64,000 nt of DNA from Cylicocyclus nassatus (GCA_958299035.1 CATQJL010000001.1:52564333-52628332); one strand, 5' to 3'. Shown: positions 35,001-46,302, counted from the first letter of the stretch. Translations and numbers: made by a program. Notes: a model not told the origin generated them from the sequence alone.

Positions 35001-38000
35001 GACGATTTCAGATTTTTCTGCAGCGTTCCCGATTTTTGCTGACCTAACTTATAATGGTCAAAGCTTATATGGTCTTAGTTTTCCATTTTTATCTCCGCAC
35101 CCAGTGCGAAGCGCAAGCTCATCAAAACAATTTTCGAAAGAGAAATATTTACTCTTCCTAATAAAAGTACAAGTAAGTAAATCCGTTGTGACAGCGCAAA
35201 GTTATGATTTTTCAACATTGAAACGACACTTTCGGACCGACCTAATATATTAGGTTGTAACATAAGTCTTGAAACAATCTTACTTCTTAAGGCGATAAGT
35301 CATGCTATTCAAATTTTCAATGAAGACCGAGGGTACCGTTCGATAGAGCAAAGCAAGCTCTACAAGATGGTATGCAAAAGTTCGCAGCAACTTCGACCCA
35401 CTGTAAGTTTGCATCCAAAATTTGGGTCGCAGTGAAGGCTCAGAAAATCACGAAAAATTCATATCTTTGTTCATTAAAATCCTACGAATCTCCAACTTGC
35501 TCACAAAAGTTGCACACTATCTCAGACACTCATATGTACCGTTTCTGATTTTCTTCCTCGCTTAGAAATCGAGAAAACGAAAATTTTCAACTTTTCACAA
35601 AAACGAAGCTAAGCTGTCCAATCATGCAGTTGTATACTACAATCAGATTTCCACAAGCCCTAGTTTTCGAGAAATATTGATTTGAGCATGAAACACCCGA
35701 GCGAGGAGAGCTAAATTCGGTAATTTTCGAAGACTAGGGCTTGTGGAAATCTGATTGTAGTATACAACTGCATGATTGGACAGCTTAGCTTCGTTTTTGT
35801 GAAAAGTTGAAAATTTTCGTTTTCTCGATTTCTAAGTGAGGAAATAAATCAGAAACGGTACATATGAGTGTCTGAGATAGTGTGCAACTTTTGTGAGCAA
35901 GTTGGAGATTCGTAGGATTTTACTGAACAAAGATATGAATTTTTCGTGATTTTCTGAGCCTTCAGTGCGACCCAAATTTTGGATGCAAACTTACAGTGGG
36001 TCGAAGTTGTTGCGAACATTTGCATACCATCTTGTAGAGCTTGCTTTGCTCTATCGAACGGTACCCTCGGTCTTCATTGAAAATTTGAATAGCATGACTT
36101 ATCGCCTTAAGAAGTAAGATTGTTTCAAGACTTATGTTACAACCTAATAAATGTGTACTTTACGCAGTGCTTCTTTAAAAGTTATGTAACGTAAACCTGT
36201 CTTCAATGTTCCTCGAAAGATGAATAGACCATTTAAAATGCCGAGAATGTAAAGGTTGACCGGGGAAGTAAGCGTTCGCGAGAATCCTAAACTTTTCCAA
36301 AGATCTTTTTAGAGTTTTTCTTTGGGAACCGTTCCAATCACGATACCGCTCTGTGTAAAAGTCCTACTTAATTTTATTTAGAGCCGGCATACATCAAGCG
36401 ATATCATCGGCTCGCTATCCTCTCAACAAGACAACCGGTACCAGTTCATTGCATCCTGATCATCTTACATCTCGGTTGTGATAGTTTCCCGACATGACTA
36501 ATGGCAACTAACTATCACAACCCATATGCAGATCGACATGCAACGAACTGGTAGAAACAGTTGTCTTGCTGGAAGAGTCGCGAGAGATGGAATTGCGTGA
36601 TGTATGTGATACTTACCATATAATCATCTTCTTTGCAGATACTTATTCTTGTTCTTTTTGTTTTTTCCCGTTTTCCATCTTTCCTATACAACAATGCAGT
36701 GATGATCCTCTAAAGGGGAATTGCTTAGCTGTTCTTGAAGTCTTCAGATCTTTGCGCACTGTAACGGTTGAATTGAGATAGGCTTATCGATAGCTGCTTG
36801 TAGTTCCGTTCAGAAATTACTAGAAAAAAATGAGCACGTGACATTTAGTTGATGTAAATTGGCTATACTGGTATATAGCGTCCGCAGAAAAAAAACGTGT
36901 GTTGTTCCAATAAATTAGCTTCATGCTGTTTAGCTATACGCGATCGCATGTTAAGCAGAAATTGGGAGAAAGGGCTGAGAAGAGGGTGAGCTTTTGTGGA
37001 ACAACCTATCGGCTTCTACAACACCGTAGCAAGCAGCTATAACAAGTATCCTGCAAAACATATGTCCATTTTGCAGAATGCGAGCATCAGTGCCGAACAA
37101 CGGACTCCCCGATCAACGCAATCAGCTTATTCACATACTTGCAAAACTCCGGTGAGCGGCACCTCATATTTGTTTCAATATTTTAAGCGCAGAGATTAAT
37201 AAATCACTATCAGGATTTCTCGGTTTCGCGGTGTGATAAGAATTCATCTTCATTGCAAAGTGTAAAAAATCTAACGATAGAAAGACCTAGAAAAAAAATA
37301 GTAGCTATCCGTCGGGGGCGAGCACATATGACTGAAAGTTTCAGTTACTTTGGTGAACAAATAGGTTCATAGAAAACACACATATTTCCCCTCGACAGTA
37401 AGTTTTATACGTAGAGAAATTTGGCGCTGCGGTCCGAGAATTTTTTTAGGGGAGAAAGCAGCGACGGTTTGTGAGAAGATGACGTTGGTAAGGTCATGTC
37501 TCGCTAACAGATTTTTGAGATGTCATTCAACTATTTGAGTGTCCTACCCTCAGAATTTGGAGAAAAACTGAGTGTGGATTCGCTTCTGGATTTTTTCGGG
37601 GCGTAGCAGAGCAACCACGCGCGAAGAATGTTTTGCTTGGCAGATTTGAATTTTGAAAAATACAAACAATTTCTTTTTGAGACTGCTTGAGCTGTGCACC
37701 GAGATTAGTAACTTCTTTATTGACTGACGTTTCGGCAATATCGCCTTCTTCAGAGTCTGAAATTGTCGAATGCATAGGTAATCTATCCTGCCAAAAACCG
37801 TATCAAGACTCAGAAAAGATGTTCAATGCGTCAGAAAACCAAGAGCTACAAAAGTAAATGCAGAATTAAACCAGTGCTCACCTAAACAGCTGATGACTGC
37901 TTGGTCAGCAGACCGTATACCAGTAACTAAACTCCAACAACTTTTATGGTACCCAGTGACCTAGCACTTGACCTCAGAAGCCACAAAGGCTCTGATAAGC

Positions 38001-41000
38001 GGCCAACTCATTAGTGATGGCTATGCACTCATCCTTTCTATTCAAATTTGGAATTTTGGCGGCAATCCAAAACGCTTCTAATGTCTTGCGCGCCAGGATT
38101 TCGGATTCGCGTGCTCTTTTGCTCTTTTTCTTCGTGCACAAAAAATTTCTTGAATCAAACCATTTCACCTTGGCCCTAGAAGGAGGAACAGGTTCTGAGT
38201 TGAGATGGTCAATATTTTTATTTTTTGTTTATAGGGTTGATAAATCCCATAGTTGATATGGGTGGAGGAACACAGCAAGGTACTACACTACACATATTCT
38301 CGTCCAGCGGAAATTCAGTGAGAGTTTCAGATATGTTTGACTCGAGGAGTGATTTCGATGAGATCACCTACAGTGCCTGCATGTTGGTGACGAGGAAAAT
38401 ACATTAGTCGATGAGTGCTCATTGCAGACAAGCTGAATGCGCATTGGTATGCATGGAAGGGAAATACGACATGTTCTGTGAGCATAGCACTGGAATGCTG
38501 TTATCTGTGAGTATTATCGAGAGGATTTGCTGATTTTTGGCGACGTTTGTGAAAACAAGATCAACTGCAAACGCGCTCGCGCCTATAAATTGGCGTAATA
38601 TTGGTTAGCAACGATGTTACAAGTAATAGTAGTATTTATGAGTAGTAAATCAGAGTTTTTGATTAACACCGGCTTGGAATTCCTTCAGACATTGCACCGC
38701 GGTAATATCGATTAGCACTGAGTAAGAAGAATTATTAGATAGTTAAAAAAGTGCTCCAATAAAGGTTGAGTTATGTTTTATTTATATATTCATCAGAAGC
38801 GGCTTCAATTATATTTTGGTCGTGTGTACTGAAACCTCAGACTATCGATTAGGTTTACCATGGATGCTATTATTTAAGAAGCTCGCTAGATGCACTTCGA
38901 GACAGCTGGAATCTCGGTTTTACATCATAGAAGTGTTCTCGCTTGAAGGAAGACCCAAGTACCCTAGCAAGCAATAGTCGGAAGTCGCCATATTTGACGA
39001 ATACGGGGGGTCTAGCACAGATTACAAACCGAGCTTCTGCAAGGCGGGCCTATCAATTAAAAAAGTGCCTTTTTGCAGCCCCTAGAGCAATGGATTACGG
39101 TCCTTTTTGGAGTATTATCGTATGAAGCGTAATTTAAGCAGGCACGCGCACCGAGAACACATCTCAACAGGAAGGCTTCCCAAGTCAGCTCGGCCAACCC
39201 GGATGAGTCATATATCACCGTAACGGGCTCGAGACGCTGATTCCAAATCTGCCGTTTCCAGCTGCGGAGCGGTCCTGCACGAGAAGTTATGGGTGGTGTT
39301 TCCCTCCAGAGTTGAGGCACCCGTCAAAGGATCCAGTGCTCCAAAACCATTTACAAGCCCAAATTTACATTTTGCAAAAAATTGCAATAAAGTTACAATA
39401 AACGGTATTCGGACCCGTGACCCTCTGCCTATCGAGCAAGACACTTACCACTACACCAGACGACCACGCGACTCCTATATAGCGCTCATAAACAAGGGGA
39501 GGCAAGTTGACGGGTGCCTCAACTCTGGAGTGAAACACCATCCAGAACTTCTCGTGCAGGACCGCTCCGCAGCTAGAAACGGCAGATTTGGAATCAGCGT
39601 CTCGAGTACGTTACGATCATATATGACTCATCCGGGTTGGCCGAGCTGACTTGGGAAGCCTTCCTTGTCAGTCCAAAGCTGATTTCGCATTTTTCCAAAC
39701 GAGTCAGAATCTTCTGTACTAATCGAAGTCGGTTATTCTGGATATGAGATTTGCACTTTACTGTAATGCTTCTTTCGTAAGTTATTTCAGGTTCGGGGTA
39801 ACAGCTGTTTTTCCAATGTTCGTCAGAAGTGTGACTACATTACTGAAAAAGGCCCGAAACTGGTGAATAGTTGTGTAGCGAAATCAACACCCTGAAAGTC
39901 TTGCTACATGAATTTCCAGATTTTTTTTTATTGAAAGGCCTATTCCACAGTGGCGCTTATACTGTAAGTTCATATTTTGATCCTACAGTAATGAAGAGGA
40001 TGATTCGCTCCACACTGTAAATCTATAGGAAAGGAAGGTTAGTCGAAGTGGGCCTCCAATATGAGATGGATACTGCCTTGAAGGTACGAATCACTGATTC
40101 CAAATCTGCCCTCCTTATCTGGTGCGGGTTTTTTGAGCGAAAGTTACGAAGGTTTTTATGAGCAAAATTTTGCATGTGCAGCTGGGTAAAAAACAGTTGT
40201 AACATTTTTTCTACGGCTCGTAATTTTCGGGATACTCTGTGCAATGAATATTTTCATTTCAAAGAGATCCACTTAACGCTACCGCTTCGGAAGGCTAGGA
40301 TAAAGTCAACGACAGATACATTGATCATGCATTAAATTCTTTGCCTGTAAAAACCTTCAAAACTCCTTCCGAAGAATAACGCAGCAGGGAATAAAGATAT
40401 ATTTGGAATTGTTTCGTACTCTACAGTCAATGTATTTCTCATGCAGAAAGGCCACTTCGGCTAACCTTCGTTTTCATGTAAGTTGAACCTCGCTCTACAG
40501 AATGGTATGTCAATCTCGGAGAAAGACACCCATTTCCAAATTTGATATTGATCGCTAAAAACCCCTAATGTATACGATAAAATACTGCATATATTAGGTC
40601 GTTCCGAAAGTTCTTTCCGTTTCTCCAACCTATCATAAAAAGACGCGGAATGAAGGTAGGGAAACGCTTTGGGCACTATACGACGCAGCTTTTCTTCCTC
40701 TTTCTAGCAGTCGTACTCCCATGTCGCTTACTTTTGTGATCACTGAGATGATGGCCGAAATTTCGAACCCATGGTTTTTACCATGTCCAACATTGGCAAT
40801 TTTTCACAATCCTCTTTTTTGACTTTTGGGAAAGCTTTGATAACAGCCAGATAGAGTAAACGAAGTGCAATACAATGCAATTTTTTCGCATATCCAGCTG
40901 GCCTTTCAGAATTTTTTGAGATAATTTTTCCAAAGGTCTTCTTTTTTGCAAAGTCCCAAAGTACAGAAACGCCCCAAACACTGGCAAATCTACAGATTTT

Positions 41001-43326
41001 GAAGCTTTCAAAAGTCAATTACGATTATCCACAATTTTTAGAAAGCAACTGAGCGTTTACCGCTTGGAAATATAAGGTTTCGCATTTTAGGTGTACAGGC
41101 TGGGGCCGGTTCAAAATCAAGAATTATGGGAACTTTATCGCCAAAGGCCCCACAAATTGGAAAGAAAATATATTCATTAGAAAGAGAAGGAAAATCCGCA
41201 TCGAATGGTACCTTAGTTGTGCGCCGTCTTATGTTCTATGGCTCTTGGCATCCTCAAAAATGGAATTTGATAGCATCAGGAAAATAATTCTAAAAATTTT
41301 TTGAAGTTAGCTATCAACGCCGAAAAATTGCATTAAATTGCACTTTGTTTACTCTATCTGACTGTTATCAAAGCTTTCCCAAAAATCAAAAAAGAAGACC
41401 TTTGGAAAAATTATCTCAAAAAAATACTGAAAGGTCAGCTGGATATGCGAAAAAATTGCATTGTATTGCACTTCGTTTACTCTATCTGGCTGTTATCAAA
41501 GCTTTCCCAAAAGTCAAAAAAGAAGATTGTGAAAAATTGCCAATGTTGGACATGGTAAAAACCATGGGTTCGAAATTTCGGCCATCATCTCAGTGATCAC
41601 AAAAGTAAGCGACATGGGAGTACGACTGCTAGAAAGAGGAAGAAAAGCTGCGTCGTATAGTGCCCAAAGCGTTTCCCTACCTTCATTCCGCGTCTTTTTA
41701 TGATAGGTTGAAAAAACGGAAAGAACTTTCGGAACGACCTAATATATATATCATATAGTGTAAAAATACTACACAGATCGAAACGCTGCTTTGAGTATTT
41801 TTCATTAGACTTTCTAGAATTTTTCGTGTATGCTACCCTGATAGTCGCGCTCAAATGGTGCATAAGGAAGCAGAACAAGCTTCTAAGAATAAGAAAATTA
41901 AGTTTCTCCAAGTAAAGTACCTTTGCTGCAGGAGGCAATAGTCCGTCCTTTGGCGTGGAGCCAGCGGATGTTCCAGCAGGAATACCGTGCCCTTGGCATG
42001 ATGCTCCCAGAGAGTTGCAAGTTTCTTTCAGAGTGGGGATAATGACATTCGTCTAGAACTGAAGAGTCACATGTACGCTTCAGCGGCACGCGCATGATTC
42101 GCCACCGAATGGATGCATCCATACACGCTGACTTGCTGAGAAAGTTTGGAACAACCGACGAAGTTTGTTCAGTGTATTGAGCTTTCAAACTGTTAATCAA
42201 TCTTTAGGAAGAAGGCCCTGAAGACGCAGATTTCGCCGAAGAAAAATCAAATAATGATTCACCCACCTATGGTGACGTAGACGTAGAAGAACTTGGTTCG
42301 TTTTTCTATTCTTATAAGGCCTAACTCTCGTTTGAGAACGAGTTGATTGCTTTGATGCGATCCCACGTGGTCAAGAGCGGAGCTCCGGAAGATTTGCACA
42401 TATTTATTATATGATATTCTCACATAATCACTAATACTACCGTTAAAAAATAAGGTATTTAACTATCATAAAAAAACCTGTGGTAAAAGCAAGCAAAGGA
42501 TTTAACATTTCAACGCACTCTCGCTCCTCTTTTTGGAATCATGTTTCTTGTTTCTGAACTGGTTACTTTTACCCTGTCATATACGTAATAGATTCGTAGG
42601 CACTCTGCTTTAGATGGCCTCTTCCGTATGTTACAATTGAAGTGCGATTTGAGCTTGGTTGATTTTACGAGGTCTACATTAGGCACCAGCGCAAATCACT
42701 TCGATGTCTCTGGCAAAAACACGACAATGGAAAGCGAGGAACGGAGAATTGTCTTTAGAGTGCCTTTAGCTACCACACCAACTTACTCAGTATTAACCGC
42801 AAACACAACAGGTAAGCACCACCATATCCTTGATTTCCAGTAGCTCAAGCGCACATTTACCAAAGTTCGGAAAAGTTTGAACCGAGCTTGTCACCTTCTT
42901 TGCAGTGATGGCAGGACTCGGCAGGAGCTGGCACCAGGAGAATTACAAAACGAAGTTGACTTTGAAAAATTTCATACGAAGTCCCTTTTGACCCTAAACC
43001 ATAGACGTAAAAAACCCTGAAAAAAAAACAACACGTCGAGTAAAAAACGTCCAATTTTTATGTCTTTTCGGCCACAAAACAATATCCCCTTTGCTTTTTG
43101 TTCCAAAAACAGCTTGACCCGGTGCCAGCTGTCCCGAGTCCTGAGTGGTGGTAAGAAGTGAACTCTTTTCTTGATAACAGACTGATGTGAGAATGTTGAG
43201 AGTGCTGAAAATCGAAAATTGTGCAAATGACCATAGAGTATTGACAGTGAATTGATCACATTAATGTCCTCAAGCTGCTTTTCAGGTGTCCTTCACTGCG
43301 GTGTCGTTCGAAGGCAAGAAACTTAA
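26088..43326 (+). CDS. secreted Cys-rich protein, probable CPG4-domain family, fifteen exons, about 408 aa
   Basis: Exons: 26088-26162, 27332-27404, 27451-27505, 33945-34082, 34134-34252, 34302-34355, 37077-37151, 38235-38279, 38331-38382, 38428-38506, 39079-39119, 41818-41911, 42208-42295, 42614-42811 and 43286-43326 (1,227 nt, phases consistent). Exon 1 is a signal peptide (MLSLLMGFFAISVPATLSIS), followed by a Pro-rich linker and a basic RRRKLLKR site. The Cys-rich core runs PPCQRQC, KTC, RKC, ELC, YMC, LEC, QCEHQC, then AC-x4-C-x3-C-x7-C. This spacing resembles the nematode chondroitin proteoglycan 4 domain, secreted proteins of eggshell or extracellular matrix. The tail is acidic then Ser/Thr-rich (NTT sites). 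Weak points: the donor after exon 9 is GTTGGT; exons 8-9 could be one exon, since the 51-nt intron is in frame and open; and the junctions of exons 10-12 rest on phase and splice sites only. Its paralogue begins at 48,616. Confidence 0.65.
26347..27302. mobile_element. mariner-like foldback MITE in intron 1
   Basis: TA/TTAGGTTGTCCGGAAATT at the left and its inverted copy ending GGGCAACCTAA/TA at the right. The 956-bp element is almost entirely two inverted arms. It makes up most of intron 1 of the Cys-rich gene. Confidence 0.8.
27641..28376. mobile_element. mariner-like foldback MITE nested in the Helitron-like element
   Basis: TA/TTAGGTTGAACC ... GGTTCAACCTAA/TA, 736 bp, two inverted arms containing TCACGACGATTTTGCGC and its complement. 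Removing it with one TA restores TCTTATATATAAAGCTG, exactly the 5' end seen in the uninterrupted Helitron copy at 45,183. A sister copy is at 63,154. Confidence 0.85.
28570..29460. repeat. mirror-image array of about 119-bp units
   Basis: Four direct units start with CTACGGGGCTGGGAGTTGGC near 28,574, 28,694, 28,813 and 28,932. Four inverted units carry the complement near 29,020, 29,141, 29,259 and 29,376. The centre is a perfect short palindrome (GCATGCTGATCACCCCC facing its complement) at about 28,967-29,005. Each unit includes ATCGATTTTATCGATTTTTT. The array lies inside the Helitron-like element. Confidence 0.85.
32737..33944. other. rest of intron 3 of the Cys-rich gene
   Basis: Contains a GGGGGGG run and a CGCCACTAG end near 33,402 that resemble a fragment of the same hAT-like family. 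A frame at 33,651-33,944 with an internal GTAAGTGAG donor was tested as an exon and did not fit the phases. Confidence 0.4.
34539..35245. mobile_element. mariner-like foldback MITE in intron 6
   Basis: TA/TTAGATTGGTCCGAAAGTTC ... TTTCGGACCGACCTAA/TA. The 707-bp inverted arms meet near AAAACGCCAAAATTAATTAA. It is directly followed, with only the TA duplications between, by another foldback. Confidence 0.8.
35250..36147. mobile_element. second mariner-like foldback MITE in intron 6
   Basis: TA/TTAGGTTGTAACATAAGTC ... GACTTATGTTACAACCTAA/TA, 898 bp. The arms are near-perfect inverted copies. It also contains the CGATAGAGCAAAGCAAGCTC segment shared with the element at 26,347, so the two are related. 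Confidence 0.85.
36427..36568. repeat. long imperfect hairpin, intronic
   Basis: About 60-nt arms: CAAGACAAC...ACCAGTTC...CGGTTGTGATAGTT pairs with AACTATCACAACC...GAACTGGT...GTTGTCTTG around a loop of about 20 nt. It lies in intron 6 of the Cys-rich gene. It could be a small MITE or a small-RNA precursor. No family was recognised. Confidence 0.6.
38689..38763 (+). promoter_or_regulatory. possible alternative terminal exon and poly(A) signal
   Basis: After exon 10 (phase 0 end), TTCCTTCAG/ACATTG opens a nine-codon frame ending TAG at 38,713-38,715, with AATAAA at 38,758-38,763. Use of this exon would end the Cys-rich protein early, without the acidic and Ser/Thr-rich tail. The full model uses exon 11 at 39,079 instead. 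Confidence 0.3.
39169..39665. repeat. foldback element with tRNA-like centre
   Basis: Inverted arms begin AGGAAGGCTTCCCAAGTCAG on the left and end TGACTTGGGAAGCCTTCCT on the right. Inside lie GAGTTGAGGCACCCGTCA and its complement. The single-copy centre holds a - strand tRNA-like sequence (39,402-39,472). It lies in the intron just after exon 11 of the Cys-rich gene. Confidence 0.75.
39402..39472 (-). pseudogene. tRNA-like sequence (SINE head or tRNA pseudogene)
   Basis: On the - strand: TGGTGTAGTGGTAAGTG matches the pol III A box and D arm, and ACGGGTCCGAATACCGT forms a nearly canonical T arm with B box. The anticodon stem is weak and no matching acceptor stem is visible. It is therefore not called as a functional tRNA. 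Most probably it is the promoter of a SINE-like repeat. Confidence 0.55.
40594..41742. mobile_element. mariner-like foldback element in intron 11
   Basis: TA/TTAGGTCGTTCCGAAAGTTC ... GAACTTTCGGAACGACCTAA/TA, 1,149 bp. The arms are near-identical inverted copies, each carrying the same chance frame. It accounts for much of the 2.7-kb intron before exon 12 of the Cys-rich gene. Confidence 0.8.
42912..43143. mobile_element. hAT-like MITE in the last intron
   Basis: CAGGACTCGGCAGGAG ... TGTCCCGAGTCCTG with flanks AGTGATGG / AGTGGTGG, an 8-bp duplication with one mismatch. Same family as 12,514-12,758. It fills about half of the intron before the terminal exon of the Cys-rich gene. Confidence 0.75.
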
Positions 43327-43442
43327 TGGATCTTACATTTAATCCGCCCTCTTTGCAGAGTTGGACTTTTTGATTTTGATTTTTGATTTTTTGATTTGAT
43401 TTTGATTTTTGATTGATTGATTTTTTGCGCATTCTAGATTTT

Positions 43443-43448
43443 AATAAA
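43443..43448 (+). promoter_or_regulatory. poly(A) signal of the Cys-rich gene
   Basis: AATAAA lies 117 nt after the TAA at 43,324-43,326, supporting the proposed 3' end. Confidence 0.55.
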
Positions 43449-44146
43449 AGTATAGTCGTTCTAAATTCTTTATGCCAATTTTATCATGAAGTTCGATGAA
43501 TGAATGTTACCAATGGAAAAAGGAAACCTAGTGCAAAAGGGGATGGCAAATGGATTTCTTCGCCTCTTCAGAATTTTTTGTGCTGAAACCAATATTTTTA
43601 TTGAGATTTTTGAAAATAGGGAGATGATGCAAAAAACTAGAGAGTTTGGAGCTTTTCGAAGCATATCTACTTAAATACGGTATTAAATGAGAAAAAAATA
43701 CTAGGACGAAAATGCGACCGAACGTACTATTACGCAGTCTAGTACGACATTCGTCTTATGAAGTTCGGTATGTAATGAGAACCTATAAAATAATCTTTGT
43801 AGCATTAAAGCTTCATATAAAGGTAAAGTGACATACGCATCACGCGCGATAGAAATAATCGGTTATCAAAAAGACGGCAATCCCAAGTGATTTTAAAGTT
43901 TACCAATAAGTCTAGTTGATTCAGTACGGCAAGGTTGAGTGACGAATGAGAATCAAAAATTTTTGCGAGAATACAAGATAGATGATTGTCGGCAAAGCTA
44001 TGTGTCGGAACGCACGAGCCTTTCCTATCCTCTTTTTACGAAATCTCGCTTCCATTTTCGGAAAAATCCTCCTCGTAGTTAGCTTCACAAAGATAGCGTA
44101 ATTCTACGGATGTCAGTTAGACAAGCATAGATTGCCACGAAGATGA
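43449..44146. other. intergenic, nothing recognised
   Basis: AT-rich sequence without a supported gene or element. A simple TTTGATTTTGA-type run lies just upstream at 43,370-43,430. Confidence 0.4.
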
Positions 44147-44325
44147 GAAAAAGAGCTCGACGGGTAGAGGACTATATGTCGCCGAAAAAGGGCGGTCCCC
44201 GGGGTCATTTGCGACAAATACGCACCCTTGTACATGCGCGGACAAGCGTTCCTGCAGGGAATCCGCGCGGGACTCTTCCAAATTCGGCGACATATAGTCC
44301 TCCACCCGAGCTCGACCACTCTTTC
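44147..44325. repeat. short inverted-repeat element
   Basis: The left arm GAGCTCGACGGGTAGAGGAC, continuing TATATGTCGCCGAA, faces the right arm TTCGGCGACATATAGTCCTC, continuing CACCCGAGCTCG. The spacer between the arms is about 95 bp and GC-rich. MITE-like; no family name. Confidence 0.65.
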
Positions 44326-44479
44326 GAACTTGCAGTTCCCTGCTCCATCGGGTGAAGCATTGCTTAGTGCGCCAGCACACCACAAAACAGCCTTATTACA
44401 TTAGAAGTCTCTTTAATCGGAGTGGCCTATCCAAATGAGCCCCAAATCACTATGAAAAGTATTGAAGGCTGGTTTTCAA

Positions 44480-44800
44480 ACCTATTTTCTTTTTTTGCGG
44501 AGCAACACTCCGATAGAAATCATGAGCGTTCAAATGTCCAATATTGTCAAGCTTCAAGTACCATAAAATTAGCGAAAAGCTTTACGCATTTGCGAAAACG
44601 CATGAAATGGGTGATCAATTCTGTATCAGGTATGTTACTCACAAGGAAGGAACAGGAAGGAACACAGTTAGTGGGGATTTGCATATTATTTATATAGATT
44701 TTGCTGATTTTATGCCATTTGAAGCTTGACAAATTTGGACATTCAAATGCTCATAACTTCTTTCAAAAAGCTGTTCTGCAAAAAAAAAGAAGGCAGATTT
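44480..44800. repeat. degenerate foldback
   Basis: GAGCGTTCAAATGTCCAATA...GTCAAGCTTCAAGTACC pairs inversely with GCCATTTGAAGCTTGAC...TTGGACATTCAAATGCTC, with mismatches. The right side joins a GCAGATTTGGAATCAGCG dispersed repeat. Confidence 0.55.
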
Positions 44801-45182
44801 GGAATCAGCGTCGAACTTGCATCTAGCGAAATACATCTCGTCTTCATTCTCCAGCTCAAGTTGGTATCCTTCCCTCATTACTGCTGCAATGTGTCATTGT
44901 CTAAAGTACTAGTTCCCATCATTGATCTTCTTGTAAGCGGTTTATAAGATCACTAGCTATCAAAAAAAGTCTGATCACGTCAGGATTTGATCTTGGGACA
45001 TATTGCTTTAGGCAGAAGCGTTGTCCATGCACCTGCGGCCGGTTGTTACAGAACAGGAGGTGCAGTACCTCATAAACCGTAAAAAGATGACTATCACCGT
45101 AGTCCGCTACTCTCGCATCATTATATTTTTCAGAGTGGACGAATCTTGAAAGAAGCAGCATTCAATACAGCTCAACACAGCA

Positions 45183-45499
45183 TCTTATATATAAAGCTGA
45201 ATGTCTGTTTGTATGTCTGTCTGTCTGTCTGTCTGTATGTCTGTCTGTATGTCTGTCTGTACGTATGTTCCGAATAGAAAATTCCATTTCTGAATCGATC
45301 TGGACCAAACTTGGCACAGATACACTTCGGACCCCGGCGGGTGTCATAGGCTACTTTTCGTCATCGATCGATATCGATTTTATCGATTTTTTGCAAAATT
45401 TGAGCTACGGGGCTGGGAGTTGGCACAAGAGGGTTATCGAGCATGCTGATTACAAACATAATAATGACAGGGCCGGGCGGAGCCGGGTAAGTCAACTAG
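45183..45499. mobile_element. short Helitron-like element
   Basis: Starts TCTTATATATAAAGCTG after A and ends GGAGCCGGGTAAGTCAACTAG before T. It contains a TGTC microsatellite (about 45,202-45,262) and one unit of the ATCGATTTTATCGATTTTTT / ACGGGGCTGGGAGTTGGCAC repeat, of which the longer copy at 27,632 carries eight. 317 bp, non-autonomous. Confidence 0.7.
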
Positions 45500-45882
45500 T
45501 ATTCTCTAATTTATAGAAATGCTCGTCTGGGAGGTTTAATAGATATATAGCAGAAAGTCATTTCCAGCAGCAGATAATGTATGTACTCTCATCATCAGCA
45601 AACTGAGTAACCCATCTAAGCGAAATATCCAAGGAGATTAGTGAAATACCCACCGTAACCTACGTATCATGACAGCTATTCTATCAGAAAATGCGTTACG
45701 TCAAGCTTGAGACAAGATATGTCAAACACAAATGTCGCGGACTATGGTGACAATCTTGTTTTTAGAGACTTACAACTGGAGCGATATTATGTTGCACGTG
45801 CTGTGTCTTGCACGTGCTTTTGTTCACGGCTACTGTGATTGCTTTAGCTGGTACTATTATAAGGGTTGCATTTGGTAGTACC

Positions 45883-46302
45883 CAGTGTTTTCGTTTAGAG
45901 GGGGGGGGATGAGGGGCGAAATCGAAAAAGTGTGCGTGGCGTTAGCCATTTAGGATGCTTCAGAAAATTTTTGCGATTTCATGACGAAGTTCTACTCAGA
46001 CAATTCCAAGTGTCCAGGGAAAACTTAACTTTTGAAACGGAGGAGCTCCTAATGGGCCGAGTGGGTGGGCCGCGCCCTACCTGGCAGCCGCAGTAGGAGA
46101 CCTCCCCCCCTCCCTGAAGTTTTAAAATTTAAGTTTGCCCCGTAAGTCACTTGCGATTGTCTGAGTAAAGCAAAGGGGAGTGTGGCGGCAGCAAAAATCT
46201 TTTCAGAGGCTAAGATGAATTCCAATTATCTACAAGTATAAGCAAGTCACTCATACATTTTATAACTCCTCCTCCCCTCTCCTCGCCCTCGATGCGCCAC
46301 TG
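45883..46302. mobile_element. hAT-like MITE related to the 27,540 element
   Basis: CAGTGTTTTCG left end and CGATGCGCCACTG right end, with imperfect 8-bp flanks GTAGTACC / GTACCACC. It contains the GCGTGGCGTTAGCCA palindromic segment that also occurs at the right end of the 5.2-kb element. 420 bp, no coding capacity. Confidence 0.5.

Noticed and set aside
40740..41596. Paired frames in the arms of the 40.6-41.7 kb foldback
   Set aside because: Duplicated by the inverted arms and without transposase motifs, so treated as chance frames.
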